A DNA stretch of 64,000 bases from Acetobacteraceae bacterium (GCA_003164135.1 PLSD01000125.1:1-64000), one strand, 5' to 3'. Positions 1 through 9,292 are shown, numbered from the stretch's first letter. The notes: generated by a model from the sequence alone, not told the origin. Made by a program: numbers and translations.

Positions 1-516
1 ATTGTGAACGACTCAGGCCACTAGGGCAGTGTTAGGGTAATTTAACTCGAAATCTCAAACCTGATAGGCTATGGTCGTTGCCTGACTTTGATCCTCAACC
101 GCCGCGCGATGCGCGCAAGGGGGCACGTCACCGGGCGGGCGATGCAGAGGGTTCACCGGGCAGCGGAAGCGCGCAGGGATGTCCGGGATCAGCCGTCGAT
201 GCTGGCTGAGGGGTTGATGAACCACCGCGTTGCAAATGCGCTCGCCGAGATTCTGTCTGGTTTGGTGGCTCAATTGCGCCGTCATGGCGGAGCGCTGGCG
301 CGGGTTGCCCGTATCGGCGCGGATGTGGCGGAACTTCTGGCCAGGGTGGCCCGTCGCCCGGTGGTCAATCACAAGGCCGAGTCGGAATTCTGGCATCGGG
401 TTGGTCAACGAGGCCAAGATTTGCGGGATCACATGGAGCATCGGAAGCAAACGAGGCGGCATAGACGATAAGGGAAGCAATCGAATTGTATTGCATAATG
501 CGCTACAGAGATCTAT
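1..516. other. Unassigned left edge, no convincing gene
   Basis: Both strands stay open across about 55-500, but the frames are rich in His, Arg and Pro (minus) or Trp (one plus frame), which is typical of antisense reading. No family was recognised. It may be the decayed end of a gene lying to the left of the window. No ribosome binding site or motif supports any one frame. Confidence 0.3.
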
Positions 517-840
517 ATGCATCCCATGACAAAAGCCACAGCCATGACCGCAACAGCCAAGCGCAAGGACCATCCGCTCTCGATGCGGCTCCCGGAAGGT
601 GACATCGCCATTATCGACCGTGCCGCCGATTTGCGCGGGCGCTCGCGGACGGATTTTGTGCGTGAGGCTGCGGTGCGGGCCGCCGAGGAAGTGCTTATGG
701 AAAGCACGCTGGTACGCATGAGCCCGGAGGGGTTTGAAGCCTTTATTCAAGCCGTCTCCGCGCCCGCCGCTCCCGTGTCGGAAATGGTGGCATCCCTTCG
801 CCGCAAGGCACCGTGGGAAAAGGGGCCGGCGAAGCGCTGA
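517..840 (+). CDS. TacA-type (DUF1778) antitoxin
   Basis: A 107-residue protein of the DUF1778 ribbon-helix-helix antitoxin family. Residues about 20-60 carry the DNA-binding part (MRLPEGDIAIIDRAADLRG, then RTDFVREAAVRAAEE), and the C-terminal third is the flexible segment that wraps the partner toxin in this family. It overlaps the GNAT toxin by one base (TGATG), so the pair is translationally coupled. Such pairs normally repress their own promoter through the RHH domain. The start is uncertain: ATG at 517, 526 or 544 would all keep the RHH domain, and none has a strong Shine-Dalgarno. Family assignment is firm from motif and context. Activity is inferred. Confidence 0.85.
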   Translation: MHPMTKATAMTATAKRKDHPLSMRLPEGDIAIIDRAADLRGRSRTDFVREAAVRAAEEVLMESTLVRMSPEGFEAFIQAVSAPAAPVSEMVASLRRKAPWEKGPAKR

Positions 841-1373
841 TGGCGGAGCCGCCGCTCTCCGCGCCGGAGCTCCTGAATGCCGGTCACGATGTATCCCAGT
901 TCTCCTGCAGCAAGCCCTCGCTCGACCATTGGCTGAAGACTCGAGCGCTGGCCAATCAGCAAAAGGGGTTCACGGTGGTCATGGTCGTTCATGTGGCGGG
1001 CCGCGTGGTCGGCTATTACGGCTTGGCGCCGACCGCCATTGTGCCAGCCACTCTGCCGCGCGCGATCCGCACGGGCCAGCCACCGAATCCGGTGCCGTGT
1101 ATTCTGCTCGGGCAGCTTGCGACGGACCGCGCTTGGGGTGGGCAAGGGATAGGCCTAGGATTGTTCAATCATGCACTGGCCCGCAGCGTGAACGGCGCCG
1201 CGTTGATCGGCGGGCGGGCGCTTATCGTCAATGCCGTTGATGGTGACGCAGCCGCGTTTTGGCGCCGCCGGGGTTTTTTGCCTTCTAAGGATGATGGGCT
1301 GGTACTGTTCCGGTCGATTGCCGATATCGCTGCTTCGCTGAGGGCTGTTGATGACCATGCCGATGGGCAGTGA
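840..1373 (+). CDS. TacT-type GNAT acetyltransferase toxin
   Basis: A 177-residue GNAT-fold protein directly downstream of a DUF1778 antitoxin. In this family the toxin acetylates the amino group of charged aminoacyl-tRNA and blocks translation. The acetyl-CoA-binding turn is visible as GGQGIGLGL after the LGQLATDRAW strand. The ATG at 840 overlaps the antitoxin stop. An upstream in-frame start at 813 would read back into the antitoxin gene and is less likely. In the C-terminal motif, where relatives read A-x-x-FY-x-x-x-GF with a catalytic Tyr, this protein reads AAFWRRRGF. The Tyr position is therefore Trp, which may weaken or abolish toxicity. Confidence 0.85.
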   Translation: MAEPPLSAPELLNAGHDVSQFSCSKPSLDHWLKTRALANQQKGFTVVMVVHVAGRVVGYYGLAPTAIVPATLPRAIRTGQPPNPVPCILLGQLATDRAWGGQGIGLGLFNHALARSVNGAALIGGRALIVNAVDGDAAAFWRRRGFLPSKDDGLVLFRSIADIAASLRAVDDHADGQ

Positions 1374-1446
1374 CTTGGCTTCGAAATTTAACGCGACGCT
1401 ATTTCACAACGGCCTTTCTACTGCAAAAAAATCCGCCAGATATTGA

Positions 1447-1947
1447 GATGTCGGTGATAGCCGGCTGATTTTTACCAAGGCTGGGGACATCTGGTGCTGG
1501 GGACCTCGCGCCGAAATCGAGAAAGTCTTCGCCGACAATCTGAACGAAATCGTAACGCAAGCTCTACCTCGCGACATCAACGCCCCAGGCAGCCTTCACG
1601 TTAAAGGATTTCTGGAAGAGGCTTTGGTTCTGGCCTTGGTAAGAGGTCGCCCTCTTTTGGCACATAGTCGCTACTCATCTTCCATTCTGATTGCCGACGG
1701 CCACTCCGTGGACCAATCTTCGCTTGATCCTATCTTCAGGTTTGTCGGCACGCTACGCTACATTATTACTGACGAGTTAGGCCGGGGCCCTCCACGGGGC
1801 TTAGGCAGTAATAGGCTCTTGATCGACAGTATAATTTGTCTGGTAGCGGATAAATGTATATGCCGGTTTACTAGCCGGGCCGAATTAGAGCCAACGAATA
1901 AGAGTTCGCGGGAATCCGCTTGCATGAGGGAAAGAGGGAGTACATGA
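1447..1947 (+). pseudogene. Possible decayed hypothetical coding remnant
   Basis: The gap between the toxin and the epimerase holds one frame, open from 1447, whose first 110 codons or so look protein-like (balanced composition, for example IEKVFADNLNEIVTQALP). It has no credible start codon, ribosome binding site or recognised domain, and its last 40 codons lose protein character. It is best read as a fragment of an unknown gene, or as chance. The stop at 1945-1947 overlaps the next gene's start. Confidence 0.25.
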
Positions 1948-2855
1948 AAGTTTACATTCTTGGTGCCACAGGCTTTATCGGTGGCAATGTCGGTGCGCAT
2001 CTTGTCCGCTCTGGCCATGAAGTCAGCGGCATGGCCCGCTCGGCGGCGGCCGCCGCCAAGTTGCAGGCGGCCGGCATCAAACCGATCCTCGGCGATTTGG
2101 AAAGCGATCTTGCAGGTGCCGTGGATGCTGCGGCGCAAGCGGATGTAACGATTTTCGCGCCGCAACTGCTCCTGGAGCAGGAACAGGTGGCCGTCAAAGC
2201 GTTTTTCGACAGGTTTGAGGGCAGCGGCAAAACATTCATCTTCACCTCCGGGACCGGCGTGCTTGGCCAGCGCACGGCGGGATTTTGGAGCCCGGATAGT
2301 TTCGCGGAGCAGGACGCGTTCACCCCGGCACGTTCCCTGGTGCAACGCGTTGAAACGGAAAATTTTGTACGCGCGGCGACCACGCGCGGCATTCGCGGCA
2401 TCGTGGTTCGGCCCCCCATGATCTGGGGGCCAGGAGACCACGGCCATATGTCCATGATCTACGAATCCGTCGCCAAGACTGGGGCAGCTTGTTATGTCGG
2501 CCCTGGCCTTAATTGCTATACCAATGTGCATATTGACGATCTGGGCCGCCTGTATGGGCTTGTGGTCGAGAAGGGCACCGGCGGGGCGCTCTACCATGCC
2601 GTGGCCGGGGAGATTGCCAACCGCTGGATTGCCGAGCGCGTGGCGCAGGATTTGGGTTGCCCGACGCGCAGCTTGAGTGTGGAAGAGGCATTCGAGGTCT
2701 GGGGTAAGTTTGCGACGTTGATTGTGATGGGCGCTTCCAGCCGCTCGCGCAGCCCGCGCTCGCGCGATGAATTGGGCTGGGTGCCGGTGCACACCGACCT
2801 GCTGAGCCAGATTGGCGAGGAGCGGCTGCGGGCGCTGGCCAAGCAGCCTGGCTGA
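1944..2855 (+). CDS. NAD(P)-dependent epimerase/dehydratase (extended SDR)
   Basis: A 303-residue extended short-chain dehydrogenase. The Rossmann start MKVYILGATGFIGGNVGAHL has the G-x-x-G-x-x-G dinucleotide motif at residues 7-13. The rest has the atypical-SDR look of sugar epimerases and NmrA/cinnamoyl-reductase relatives. I do not see a clear YxxxK, so catalysis is uncertain. The ATG at 1944 is preceded by GGGAAAGAGGGAG, a good ribosome binding site. It stands alone, left of the IS630 element. Related epimerase-like genes recur at 22002, 23979 and 27674 in the sulfotransferase modules, so it may be an outlying member of the same pathway. Substrate unknown. Confidence 0.75.
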   Translation: MKVYILGATGFIGGNVGAHLVRSGHEVSGMARSAAAAAKLQAAGIKPILGDLESDLAGAVDAAAQADVTIFAPQLLLEQEQVAVKAFFDRFEGSGKTFIFTSGTGVLGQRTAGFWSPDSFAEQDAFTPARSLVQRVETENFVRAATTRGIRGIVVRPPMIWGPGDHGHMSMIYESVAKTGAACYVGPGLNCYTNVHIDDLGRLYGLVVEKGTGGALYHAVAGEIANRWIAERVAQDLGCPTRSLSVEEAFEVWGKFATLIVMGASSRSRSPRSRDELGWVPVHTDLLSQIGEERLRALAKQPG

Positions 2856-3018
2856 AGCCGGCTGTGCGGGGGGATGAAACAAAGGGAGCGGAGAAGATGC
2901 GTTGTCGGACAGGCTGGATTTGTGCTTGCGTGACCTCGCTGGGGCCCAATATTCGCGCGCTGGTCACGCGCCGCACTTTTGGCACAACGGCATCTAGCAG
3001 ATGTTCGATGCCAGCCTG

Positions 3019-3333
3019 CTAGTACCTCGTCACAGTGGTTTTGACGGGTTGAAGGTGGCTCGGCTGTAGTGGTGGCAGCGCCATTGGGTCGACGAGCAGG
3101 CCGATGCTGCGCGCGCGGCTTGGTTCGCGTCGAATGAGTCCTGCGCGTTCGAGCGAAAGCACCATGCCGTGCACGGCGGGTGGGGTTACACGGAAGTGGC
3201 GTTGCAGATCGGCTTCCGCCGGAGGACGCCCCAGCACGAGGGTGTAGGCATGAATGAAGGCCAGATACTGGCCTTGTTTTGCCGTGAAGCTGGGCGGTGT
3301 CGCGGCGTGACCCGGCTCGGAGATGTGATTCAT
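3019..3333 (-). CDS. IS630 passenger protein, LexA/MarR-like helix-turn-helix
   Basis: A 104-residue protein divergent from the transposase inside the same element. Residues about 15-70 form a LexA-type winged helix ([19 protein letters not shown], then [20 protein letters not shown], then a wing ending in a basic segment). Such small DNA-binding passengers accompany some IS630 relatives, and a role in regulating the transposase is inferred. The stop codon is not inside the element. The last sense codon TAC ends the inverted repeat and the TAG is completed by the duplicated TA plus the flanking base of the CTAG target. Start at 3333 gives 31 bp between divergent start codons. Confidence 0.7.
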   Translation of the reverse strand: MNHISEPGHAATPPSFTAKQGQYLAFIHAYTLVLGRPPAEADLQRHFRVTPPAVHGMVLSLERAGLIRREPSRARSIGLLVDPMALPPLQPSHLQPVKTTVTRY

Positions 3334-4503
3334 CGGTTTGCTCTCAACCCCAGGGGAGCTTCTGATGAACATACGGTATCGCGTCGAGCTGAGCCAAGAG
3401 GAACGCGACCAGCTCACCGCGTTTTTGAGCGGGGGCAAGCACCCGGCCCGCAAGGTCAAGCGCGCGCAGATTTTGCTGGCCGCTGACGCGGGTGTTGGCG
3501 ACCAGGTGATCGCCGCCAGTGTGTCGGTCGGCGAGTCCACCGTGTACCGCACCAAGCGCCGCTTTGTGGAAGGCAACCTCGAGCTTGCGCTGGCGGAGGA
3601 GGCGCGTCCGGGTGCGGCGCGCAAGCTAACCGGCCGGGAAGAAGCCCTGCTGGTGGCAACAGCCTGTTCAAATCCGCCCCTGGGGCGGGCGCGGTGGACG
3701 CTGGATTTGTTGGCGGGCGAGATGATCAAGCTGACCGAGCATGCGGCGGTCTCACGCGAGACGGTGCGCCGGCGCTTGGGCGAAAACAAATTGCAGCCGT
3801 GGCAGAAGGACATGTGGTGCATCCCGAAAGTGGATGGCGCCTACGTCGCCCGCATGGAAGATGTGCTCGACCTCTATTCGCAATATCCCGATCCGAAATT
3901 TCCCGTCGTGTGTTTCGATGAGAGCCCGACGCAGTTGATCGGCGAGGTCCGCGAGCCGATCCCGGCCGCACCCGGGCAGCCGGCAAGGTACGATTACGAA
4001 TACCGGCGCAATGGCACGGCGAACTTGTTTGTGTTTCTCGACGCCCACAAATCCTGGCGCCACGTGAAAGTCACCGAGCATCGCGCCGCCGCCGACTTTG
4101 CGCATTGCATGCGCGATCTGGTTGATATCCACTACCCAGATGCCGATCTCATTCGCGTCGTGCTGGACAATTTATCGACCCATACGGCGGGCGCGCTCTA
4201 TGAAACCTTTCCGGCACCCGAGGCGCACCGGGTACTCCAGCGGCTGGAGTTCCATTATACGCCCAAGCATGCCAGCTGGCTGAATATGGTTGAAATCGAA
4301 ATCGGCGTGCTACGCAGCCAATGCCTGGATCGCCGGATCGGCGAGCGTAAACGTCTCGACAAAGAAATAAAAGCGTGGGAAAAGCAGCGAAATGAAAGTG
4401 GCGCACGCGTGAAATGGATGTTCACCACAGAACGCGCGCGAGTGAAACTCGCCCGCGCCTATCCGCACGCCGCCAAAGAGTCAAAACCACTGTGACGAGG
4501 TAC
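3022..4503. mobile_element. IS630-family insertion sequence, apparently intact
   Basis: A 1482-bp element bounded by perfect 24-bp inverted repeats (3022-3045, starting GTACCTCGTCACAG, and its complement at 4480-4503). A duplicated TA dinucleotide flanks it (3020-3021 and 4504-4505), with C on the left and G on the right. The original target was therefore CTAG, the site favoured by IS630-type elements. It holds a full-length DDE transposase on the plus strand and a small antisense gene. Perfect ends and an undamaged transposase suggest a recent insertion. A poly-C run follows the right flank. Confidence 0.93.
3365..4495 (+). CDS. IS630-family DDE transposase
   Basis: A 376-residue transposase. 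The N-terminal third holds the helix-turn-helix ([20 protein letters not shown]). The DDE catalytic set appears as [14 protein letters not shown] and the glutamate in [13 protein letters not shown], in the order and spacing expected for IS630/Tc1-mariner enzymes. The ATG at 3365 follows GGGGAGCTTCTG. A start at 3338 would add nine residues without a better site. The stop at 4493-4495 lies inside the right inverted repeat. No frameshift is seen, so the gene is probably functional. Confidence 0.92.
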   Translation: MNIRYRVELSQEERDQLTAFLSGGKHPARKVKRAQILLAADAGVGDQVIAASVSVGESTVYRTKRRFVEGNLELALAEEARPGAARKLTGREEALLVATACSNPPLGRARWTLDLLAGEMIKLTEHAAVSRETVRRRLGENKLQPWQKDMWCIPKVDGAYVARMEDVLDLYSQYPDPKFPVVCFDESPTQLIGEVREPIPAAPGQPARYDYEYRRNGTANLFVFLDAHKSWRHVKVTEHRAAADFAHCMRDLVDIHYPDADLIRVVLDNLSTHTAGALYETFPAPEAHRVLQRLEFHYTPKHASWLNMVEIEIGVLRSQCLDRRIGERKRLDKEIKAWEKQRNESGARVKWMFTTERARVKLARAYPHAAKESKPL

Positions 4504-4506
4504 TAG

Positions 4507-4761
4507 CCCCCCCCCCGCGATACCAGGCAGCCGATCAGCGACGCCCTGTTCGCCGCCTGGACCGGCGGGGCGTGGAAGAATTGTAGTCACCACGAACATA
4601 CCCAGCTTGCTCACCAGCCTCGCTGTGGCCCGGGCAAATTTCTGCCCGTCTTAGCCTTCATTGCCAGCCAGCCTTTCCCGACACCGCGAACGGCATGGAA
4701 ACGCGCGGCGACGTTTCGGCTGATATCTTGAGATACCGATTCATCGCCGCAACATCTCCCT
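4507..4761. other. Intergenic stretch right of IS630, no gene seen
   Basis: Begins with a run of nine C residues right after the element. No frame has a start with a ribosome binding site and recognisable product. It separates the element from the convergent end of the leftward operon. Confidence 0.5.
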
Positions 4762-5811
4762 CTACACCATTTTGGCGCCCGGCAGTGAACGCTCAATCAT
4801 GCCGTATGTTACTTCGCCATCCCATTCATAGCGTACGCCGCCTTGATGAAATGGCAGACCAACCAACACTGGCTGTCCAGCCTGCGTCCAGTTACCAAAC
4901 ATCGGGTTATTCTCGCGAATACAGGTGGAATCATGGGTGCGGCCGCTGATCCGAACCGGCTGTCCTGCAACTTCAAGCACGATATCCACTGGCCCGTCAT
5001 GCGGGACAAACTGGTTCATCCATGGCGCTTCAACCACCTTGGCATAGTGTTTTTGCTTGCCGTCATAAATATATGCCTCGCCAAACGAGGGCGTTCCGTC
5101 TTTGCGTGGCGGAAAGCCCATCAATCCAAACGCCTTGCCGCTCGGAAACACCGCCGATTGCCAGCAGTGGCCGGGGAATTCGCCAATATCCCGTGCACCA
5201 GAGCGGCGAACGAACAGGCCGGAGCCGGTAAATTTAAGCGGCGCTTCGCCGGCGATATGAAAGCTGCCTGTGCAACGGAATAGCTGCTCGTGGCGATGCC
5301 CTCCCACCGCGCCCACCGCTTGCACGGTTGCCGCGTCGCGCGCCTGCTCGCCAGGACTCCAGGCCGGCACTACCATTGTCGCTTCAACCTCGATACGCAC
5401 GTCGCGCGGCGTGCCGGTGGTGACGCCTTGGGCCTGTTGTTGAACCGTGGTTTCATAGGTTTGGCCATCGAAAACCAGCGCCCAGCGTTTTAGAGGCTCC
5501 CGCACCTCAAAAGTCAGCGGTCCAGCATTGAGCGTGACGGCGTTGCCGTCGACGAATTTAACCGGAGCCGGCGCGTAGCCACCGGATCCGATCAAGACAC
5601 GGCCGTCGGGGAAAGCGATATTGGCTTCGACACCGCGATTATCCCATTCGCTCGAAACCGCCTCGATGGTCAGACGAGGGAAACCAAATCGCCCTTTGTC
5701 ATCCGAGATCCACATAGACGCGCTGTCGCGCATTAGCGGATTATCGGGCTTTTCACCAAGAAAGAACTCATGGGCCGGATCGTAGCCGCTGGACAAATCT
5801 TGTTCACTCAT
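4762..5811 (-). CDS. AttH/DUF7064-like beta-barrel protein (copy 1)
   Basis: A 349-residue protein without signal peptide, rich in beta-prone glycine and aromatic residues. It is related in length and layout to the product at 8245-9291: both end with a Y/F-x-W-DGE-x-x-(Y/F)GM-x-E motif (YEWDGEVTYGMIERS here). I read it as a member of the AttH-like, lipocalin-type family annotated as DUF7064/7065, which often sits in gene clusters for terpenoid or steroid-like compounds. Such folds bind hydrophobic ligands or act as isomerases or hydratases, but the role here is unknown. It is the last member of the leftward operon, after a 275-bp gap behind the SDR gene. Confidence 0.65.
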   Translation of the reverse strand: MSEQDLSSGYDPAHEFFLGEKPDNPLMRDSASMWISDDKGRFGFPRLTIEAVSSEWDNRGVEANIAFPDGRVLIGSGGYAPAPVKFVDGNAVTLNAGPLTFEVREPLKRWALVFDGQTYETTVQQQAQGVTTGTPRDVRIEVEATMVVPAWSPGEQARDAATVQAVGAVGGHRHEQLFRCTGSFHIAGEAPLKFTGSGLFVRRSGARDIGEFPGHCWQSAVFPSGKAFGLMGFPPRKDGTPSFGEAYIYDGKQKHYAKVVEAPWMNQFVPHDGPVDIVLEVAGQPVRISGRTHDSTCIRENNPMFGNWTQAGQPVLVGLPFHQGGVRYEWDGEVTYGMIERSLPGAKMV

Positions 5812-5912
5812 CGCACTCTCCTCATGTTTTGAATCTTCGGCGCAATCAGCGCCTTGCCCAGGTTGTTTTTCATCAAGATGAATACACCCGGAATTTTCTG
5901 TTGCTGTGCCAT
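5808..5912 (-). CDS. Small ORF coupled to the downstream gene
   Basis: A possible 34-residue peptide whose TGA overlaps the ATG of the 4762-5811 gene (ATGA), suggesting translational coupling. It contains a short hydrophobic stretch (IPGVFILMKNNLGKALIAPK). Its own ribosome binding site is weak. It may be a leader, or the surviving C-terminal piece of a lost gene in the gap 5913-6086. Nothing identifies its function. Confidence 0.25.
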   Translation of the reverse strand: MAQQQKIPGVFILMKNNLGKALIAPKIQNMRRVR

Positions 5913-6086
5913 TTCATTCAGTTGAAAATAAAACATTGCGGCTGAAGGGGTCGGTCGAGCCGGCATGCAAACGCACCAAACGGGATAATTTGGCCGCCCG
6001 AAGGAAAAAGGTTCGACTGGTTCACAATTAACTCCTTGGGATAACTAGGGTTTCGTTCAAAAGTCACACTACGACCGGCGCCCTCT

Positions 6087-7037
6087 TCAAATGATGATAT
6101 CCAGCGCAGCCAATATATCCGTTGACCGTTCCCACAACATGTACGCTGCCAGTTCTTCGGTGACGCTGGCATCGAACCCCGTCCATGGATGCGTCTCGGG
6201 CCCAACAGGCAAGGCCAACGCGCAATCTTCCAGAACCAGCCCCCCGCGCGATTCAAGCTCCGGCGCCGTTGCTGCCCAGATAGTCGTCGCGGCTCCCTGC
6301 TCAACGGTTTTCATCGCCGGGTTCGGCTTGCCCTGTTCGTCAAAGAAGCCAATCAGCCGTTTCAGCTCATCACCATGATAGCGTTGCAACCCGGTCAATA
6401 CCGAACCTGGCAAGACCGCATTGGCGAAAATGCCGTCGGACGACCAACGCTTGGTGGCTTCCATTGCGAACAGAATATTCGCAGTTTTAGATTCGCCATA
6501 TGCCATCAGATCGTCTCGCGGACGGCTCTGCCATTGCATATCATCAAAATGCAACGGCCGACCTTTATGCGCGGCAGAACTCAGCACAACAACCCTAGCG
6601 CCATTCAAGGCAAGTTTGCGGAACAGGAGGTTCGCCAGCAAGAAGTGCCCTAGATGGTTGGTGGCAAAACGAACATCCAGACCATCAGCGGTATGGGCAT
6701 CCAGCGTCTTGGAAACCCCCGCATTCGCCACCAGAATACCGAGCGCCTCCGGGCGGTCAGTCACGGTTTGCGCGAAGCTGACCACCGAAGAGGGGTTACT
6801 GAGATCGAGCACGCCGACAAGCACCTGCCGCCCTGTTTCAGCACAGATCTTGTTGGCCATGAGACGTCCGGCATCCCGGTCGCGCACACCCAGAATCAAG
6901 TCCGCGCCGGCCGCTGCCAAGGCATGAGCGGTCGCCACACCAAGCCCAGAGGTTGCACCGGTGACAAGGGCCGTGCGGCCCCTGAGGTCGGCTTGTGCGG
7001 CAACCTGCATGGCGGTGGAATGGCGATCAAAACCCAT
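6087..7037 (-). CDS. SDR oxidoreductase, retinol/WW-oxidoreductase-like
   Basis: A 316-residue short-chain dehydrogenase. It has the cofactor motif TGATSGLG near residue 27, VANAGV, the serine of VVLSSAAHKG and the catalytic YGESK (YxxxK). The VRFATNHLGHFLLANLL segment is characteristic of retinol-dehydrogenase and WW-domain-oxidoreductase relatives, which oxidise or reduce hydrophobic alcohols with NADP(H). It lies 10 bp downstream of the sulfotransferase gene in the same leftward operon, so it likely acts on the same hydrophobic hydroxylated substrate. Substrate not inferable from sequence. Confidence 0.85.
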   Translation of the reverse strand: MGFDRHSTAMQVAAQADLRGRTALVTGATSGLGVATAHALAAAGADLILGVRDRDAGRLMANKICAETGRQVLVGVLDLSNPSSVVSFAQTVTDRPEALGILVANAGVSKTLDAHTADGLDVRFATNHLGHFLLANLLFRKLALNGARVVVLSSAAHKGRPLHFDDMQWQSRPRDDLMAYGESKTANILFAMEATKRWSSDGIFANAVLPGSVLTGLQRYHGDELKRLIGFFDEQGKPNPAMKTVEQGAATTIWAATAPELESRGGLVLEDCALALPVGPETHPWTGFDASVTEELAAYMLWERSTDILAALDIII

Positions 7038-7047
7038 GGCGTTTGTC

Positions 7048-8211
7048 CTATCTCGCCGGTTCGGACAGCAGATGCCCGAACCGCTCGCGATACTCGGGCA
7101 TCAGACCCTTCAGGGTGGCCTGATCGAGACCGAAATCCTCGGCGTTGTACTTATGCTCGCCATGCTTGCCTTGCGGATTATGGGCGATATGCTCTTCGAT
7201 ACGGTGGCCATGTTCGGCGCTGAACTCAAAGCCAAAATGGTCGTGAATCCGTTTAACGGTGCCAACAGGATCGAGGACCGTGTCGCGATAGGCGATATCG
7301 AGCACACGGCTGTCGACCGCAGGATCGCGCCGGGCGATCGTGCCGCGTTCAAGATGGGCACCAAATAATTTCAGCGCCTCCCGTCCTGCTTCTTTCTTTG
7401 ATAAATCTGGTTTGAGCATCGTCTGGATGGTCCAGACGAGGCTCGCGTTCGAGGGTAGTGTGCGTGCCGGGTCGCGATGGGTCTGCACGATACATGCATC
7501 AGGATAGATTTTAATTAATTGGTCAAGATTGAGCAGATGCATGGGCTCTTTCAAAATCCAGCGACCTTTCGGCCCCTTCCACTGAAGCTGCTGCAGCGCC
7601 CTGTTATGGCTGCGATAGATGCCGTCAGGATGGGCGGTCGCGAGCCAATGGGCATATTGCGGGACGTAGATACTCGCAAAAAACCGCGTGCAGTAAAGGC
7701 TGAACGCGAAGAAGCTCAAGCAATCCGCAGGCAGTGTTGCGCCCCAGGGGTGCATGGTGCGCAGCACCGGCATGGCCTCCAGCATGGCGTCGATCCCCGC
7801 CTGGGTTTGCGCAATCCTCGGGTCCGTGGTGTAGGTGGCGGCCTCCGGCGCCGGCCAGGGGATGGCAGACTCCCATTCCTGCGGCGCGCGGCCAGCCGGA
7901 TCGAGCGCGCAAAGATCGTGAAGGATGGTCGTCCCGGTCCGCGGCAGCCCCGTGAGGATCAGCGGCCGGACGATTTTCTGTTCGGTGATTTCAGGGTGCA
8001 GCTTTTCATCCTCGACGAAATGCAGGCGGATCGCGAGCTGCGTGAGGATCTGGTCCTGTAGCGAGGCTGCCCCGGCTTCCGAGAGTTGCGCGGCAACGGC
8101 TGCGCTCACAAGTTCGCCAAGCCCAATGCGGAAGGCCTGATCGGTTCCCCAATCCGATAACCCGGTTTGCGCTTCAGCGGCGCTTAGGAGTGTCTCTACA
8201 TCTAACATCAT
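7048..8211 (-). CDS. PAPS-dependent sulfotransferase family protein (copy 1)
   Basis: A 387-residue Sulfotransfer_3-type protein. The 5'-phosphosulfate-binding loop LPRTGTT is at residues 89-95 and the 3'-phosphate-binding region is seen as QTHRDPARTLPSNASL. An HPWGATLP segment and the HNPQGKHGEHKY tail are typical of the long bacterial members. These enzymes move sulfate from PAPS to an alcohol or phenol. It sits between an AttH-like gene (33 bp upstream) and an SDR. The PAPS-making operon cysDNC/cysQ lies about 3 kb away behind a matching TetR operator, which supports a genuine sulfotransferase function. A second family member is at 26505. Confidence 0.87.
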   Translation of the reverse strand: MMLDVETLLSAAEAQTGLSDWGTDQAFRIGLGELVSAAVAAQLSEAGAASLQDQILTQLAIRLHFVEDEKLHPEITEQKIVRPLILTGLPRTGTTILHDLCALDPAGRAPQEWESAIPWPAPEAATYTTDPRIAQTQAGIDAMLEAMPVLRTMHPWGATLPADCLSFFAFSLYCTRFFASIYVPQYAHWLATAHPDGIYRSHNRALQQLQWKGPKGRWILKEPMHLLNLDQLIKIYPDACIVQTHRDPARTLPSNASLVWTIQTMLKPDLSKKEAGREALKLFGAHLERGTIARRDPAVDSRVLDIAYRDTVLDPVGTVKRIHDHFGFEFSAEHGHRIEEHIAHNPQGKHGEHKYNAEDFGLDQATLKGLMPEYRERFGHLLSEPAR

Positions 8212-8244
8212 TTTTCCTTCTTGGACGTTTATTAAGAATTTTTA

Positions 8245-9291
8245 CTAACCAGAAAGCTCACACATGCCGAAGCCTTCCTCGCCATCCCAGATGAAGCGCG
8301 AGCAAGACTGGCTCATTATTTTCGCAGCTTCCTGGACCAGACCGTGACCAGCGGCGAACGCCCCGGTGCCTGCGGCTTTGCGCTGGACAGACGGCGCCGG
8401 CCCGCCCCAATCGCCAAGCGGAATCCAGGTTGTGTGGAAATTCATGCCCTCGATACGCGCCGTACGATTGCCCGCCTGTAATTCAACGGAGAATCCATGC
8501 TCATTGGAATCACGCGAGAATTTCGGGGAGTTTATGATCTCTGCACGGAGAATTCGGCCATCCTCTGCGAGATAAGCCTCACTGAAATAGGGCGTTCCAT
8601 CCAGGGTGAAAAGCTGCTTCAGACCAAATCCCCGCCCACCTGGAAACTGCCCAGTCACCCAGGCGTGAGAGCCCATGCCGGTGGTATCGCGCGGTCCGCG
8701 CACATGACCGCGCAAGCCGACGCCAGAGAACGCATAAGATTCTCCAGCGGCCGATATTGTTCCTTCGCCGCGGATAATCTGCTCATACTTACCAAGAAAA
8801 ATTCCATCTGCCGTCCGTGGCGGCCCGACCAAGCTTTGCGGCCCGGTTGAGAGTGGAATCAACCAGGGCTCAGTAAGCGTTTGAGCCTTAACCTCAACAA
8901 CCACTTCAGCCGTGGGGCCGGTGGTAACCGAACCCTGCGCTTCCTGCTCCTGCGTCAGCGTTATCGCTTCGGCATTCCACCGATACTCCCAGTTTTCATA
9001 CGGTTTGACACAACGGTAACGCAGACTGCGGCCACCCGGCTCGGCACCATTTTCATAACGTCCCTCAGAATGGGTGATGAACCGCCGGCCATCGGGGAAA
9101 AACAGCGTTGCACGTTCCCGGGCGATGCCATCACGGACATAATAAAGATGTAAATTGAAGCCGATCCGGCGCGGTCCATCAACCAGCCAGACATTGAATG
9201 TTTCATAGGTCAACGGGTCCGCTGGCCCATGCACGAGCGCCTGATCCAGGCTGGGATTAAGGCCACCACTACGATCGATTGAGACTGTCAT
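8245..9291 (-). CDS. AttH/DUF7064-like beta-barrel protein (copy 2)
   Basis: A 348-residue paralogue of the 4762-5811 product, with the same closing motif (FIWDGEEGFGMCELSG) and many Gly/Trp turns. I chose ATG 9291 because GGAGGG lies just upstream and the SMP-30 stop codon is one base away (stop 9293-9295). The longer open frame to 9561 runs inside the SMP-30 gene and has no start signal. Tight packing with the SMP-30 and sulfotransferase genes marks one transcription unit. Ligand binding or isomerase-type chemistry on a hydrophobic substrate is possible but unproven. Confidence 0.68.
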   Translation of the reverse strand: MTVSIDRSGGLNPSLDQALVHGPADPLTYETFNVWLVDGPRRIGFNLHLYYVRDGIARERATLFFPDGRRFITHSEGRYENGAEPGGRSLRYRCVKPYENWEYRWNAEAITLTQEQEAQGSVTTGPTAEVVVEVKAQTLTEPWLIPLSTGPQSLVGPPRTADGIFLGKYEQIIRGEGTISAAGESYAFSGVGLRGHVRGPRDTTGMGSHAWVTGQFPGGRGFGLKQLFTLDGTPYFSEAYLAEDGRILRAEIINSPKFSRDSNEHGFSVELQAGNRTARIEGMNFHTTWIPLGDWGGPAPSVQRKAAGTGAFAAGHGLVQEAAKIMSQSCSRFIWDGEEGFGMCELSG

Positions 9292-9292
9292 G

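Noticed and set aside
55-750. Long minus-strand frame over the left edge and antitoxin gene
   Set aside because: It covers the antisense of a clear antitoxin gene and is extremely rich in His, Arg and Pro, so it is not a credible protein.
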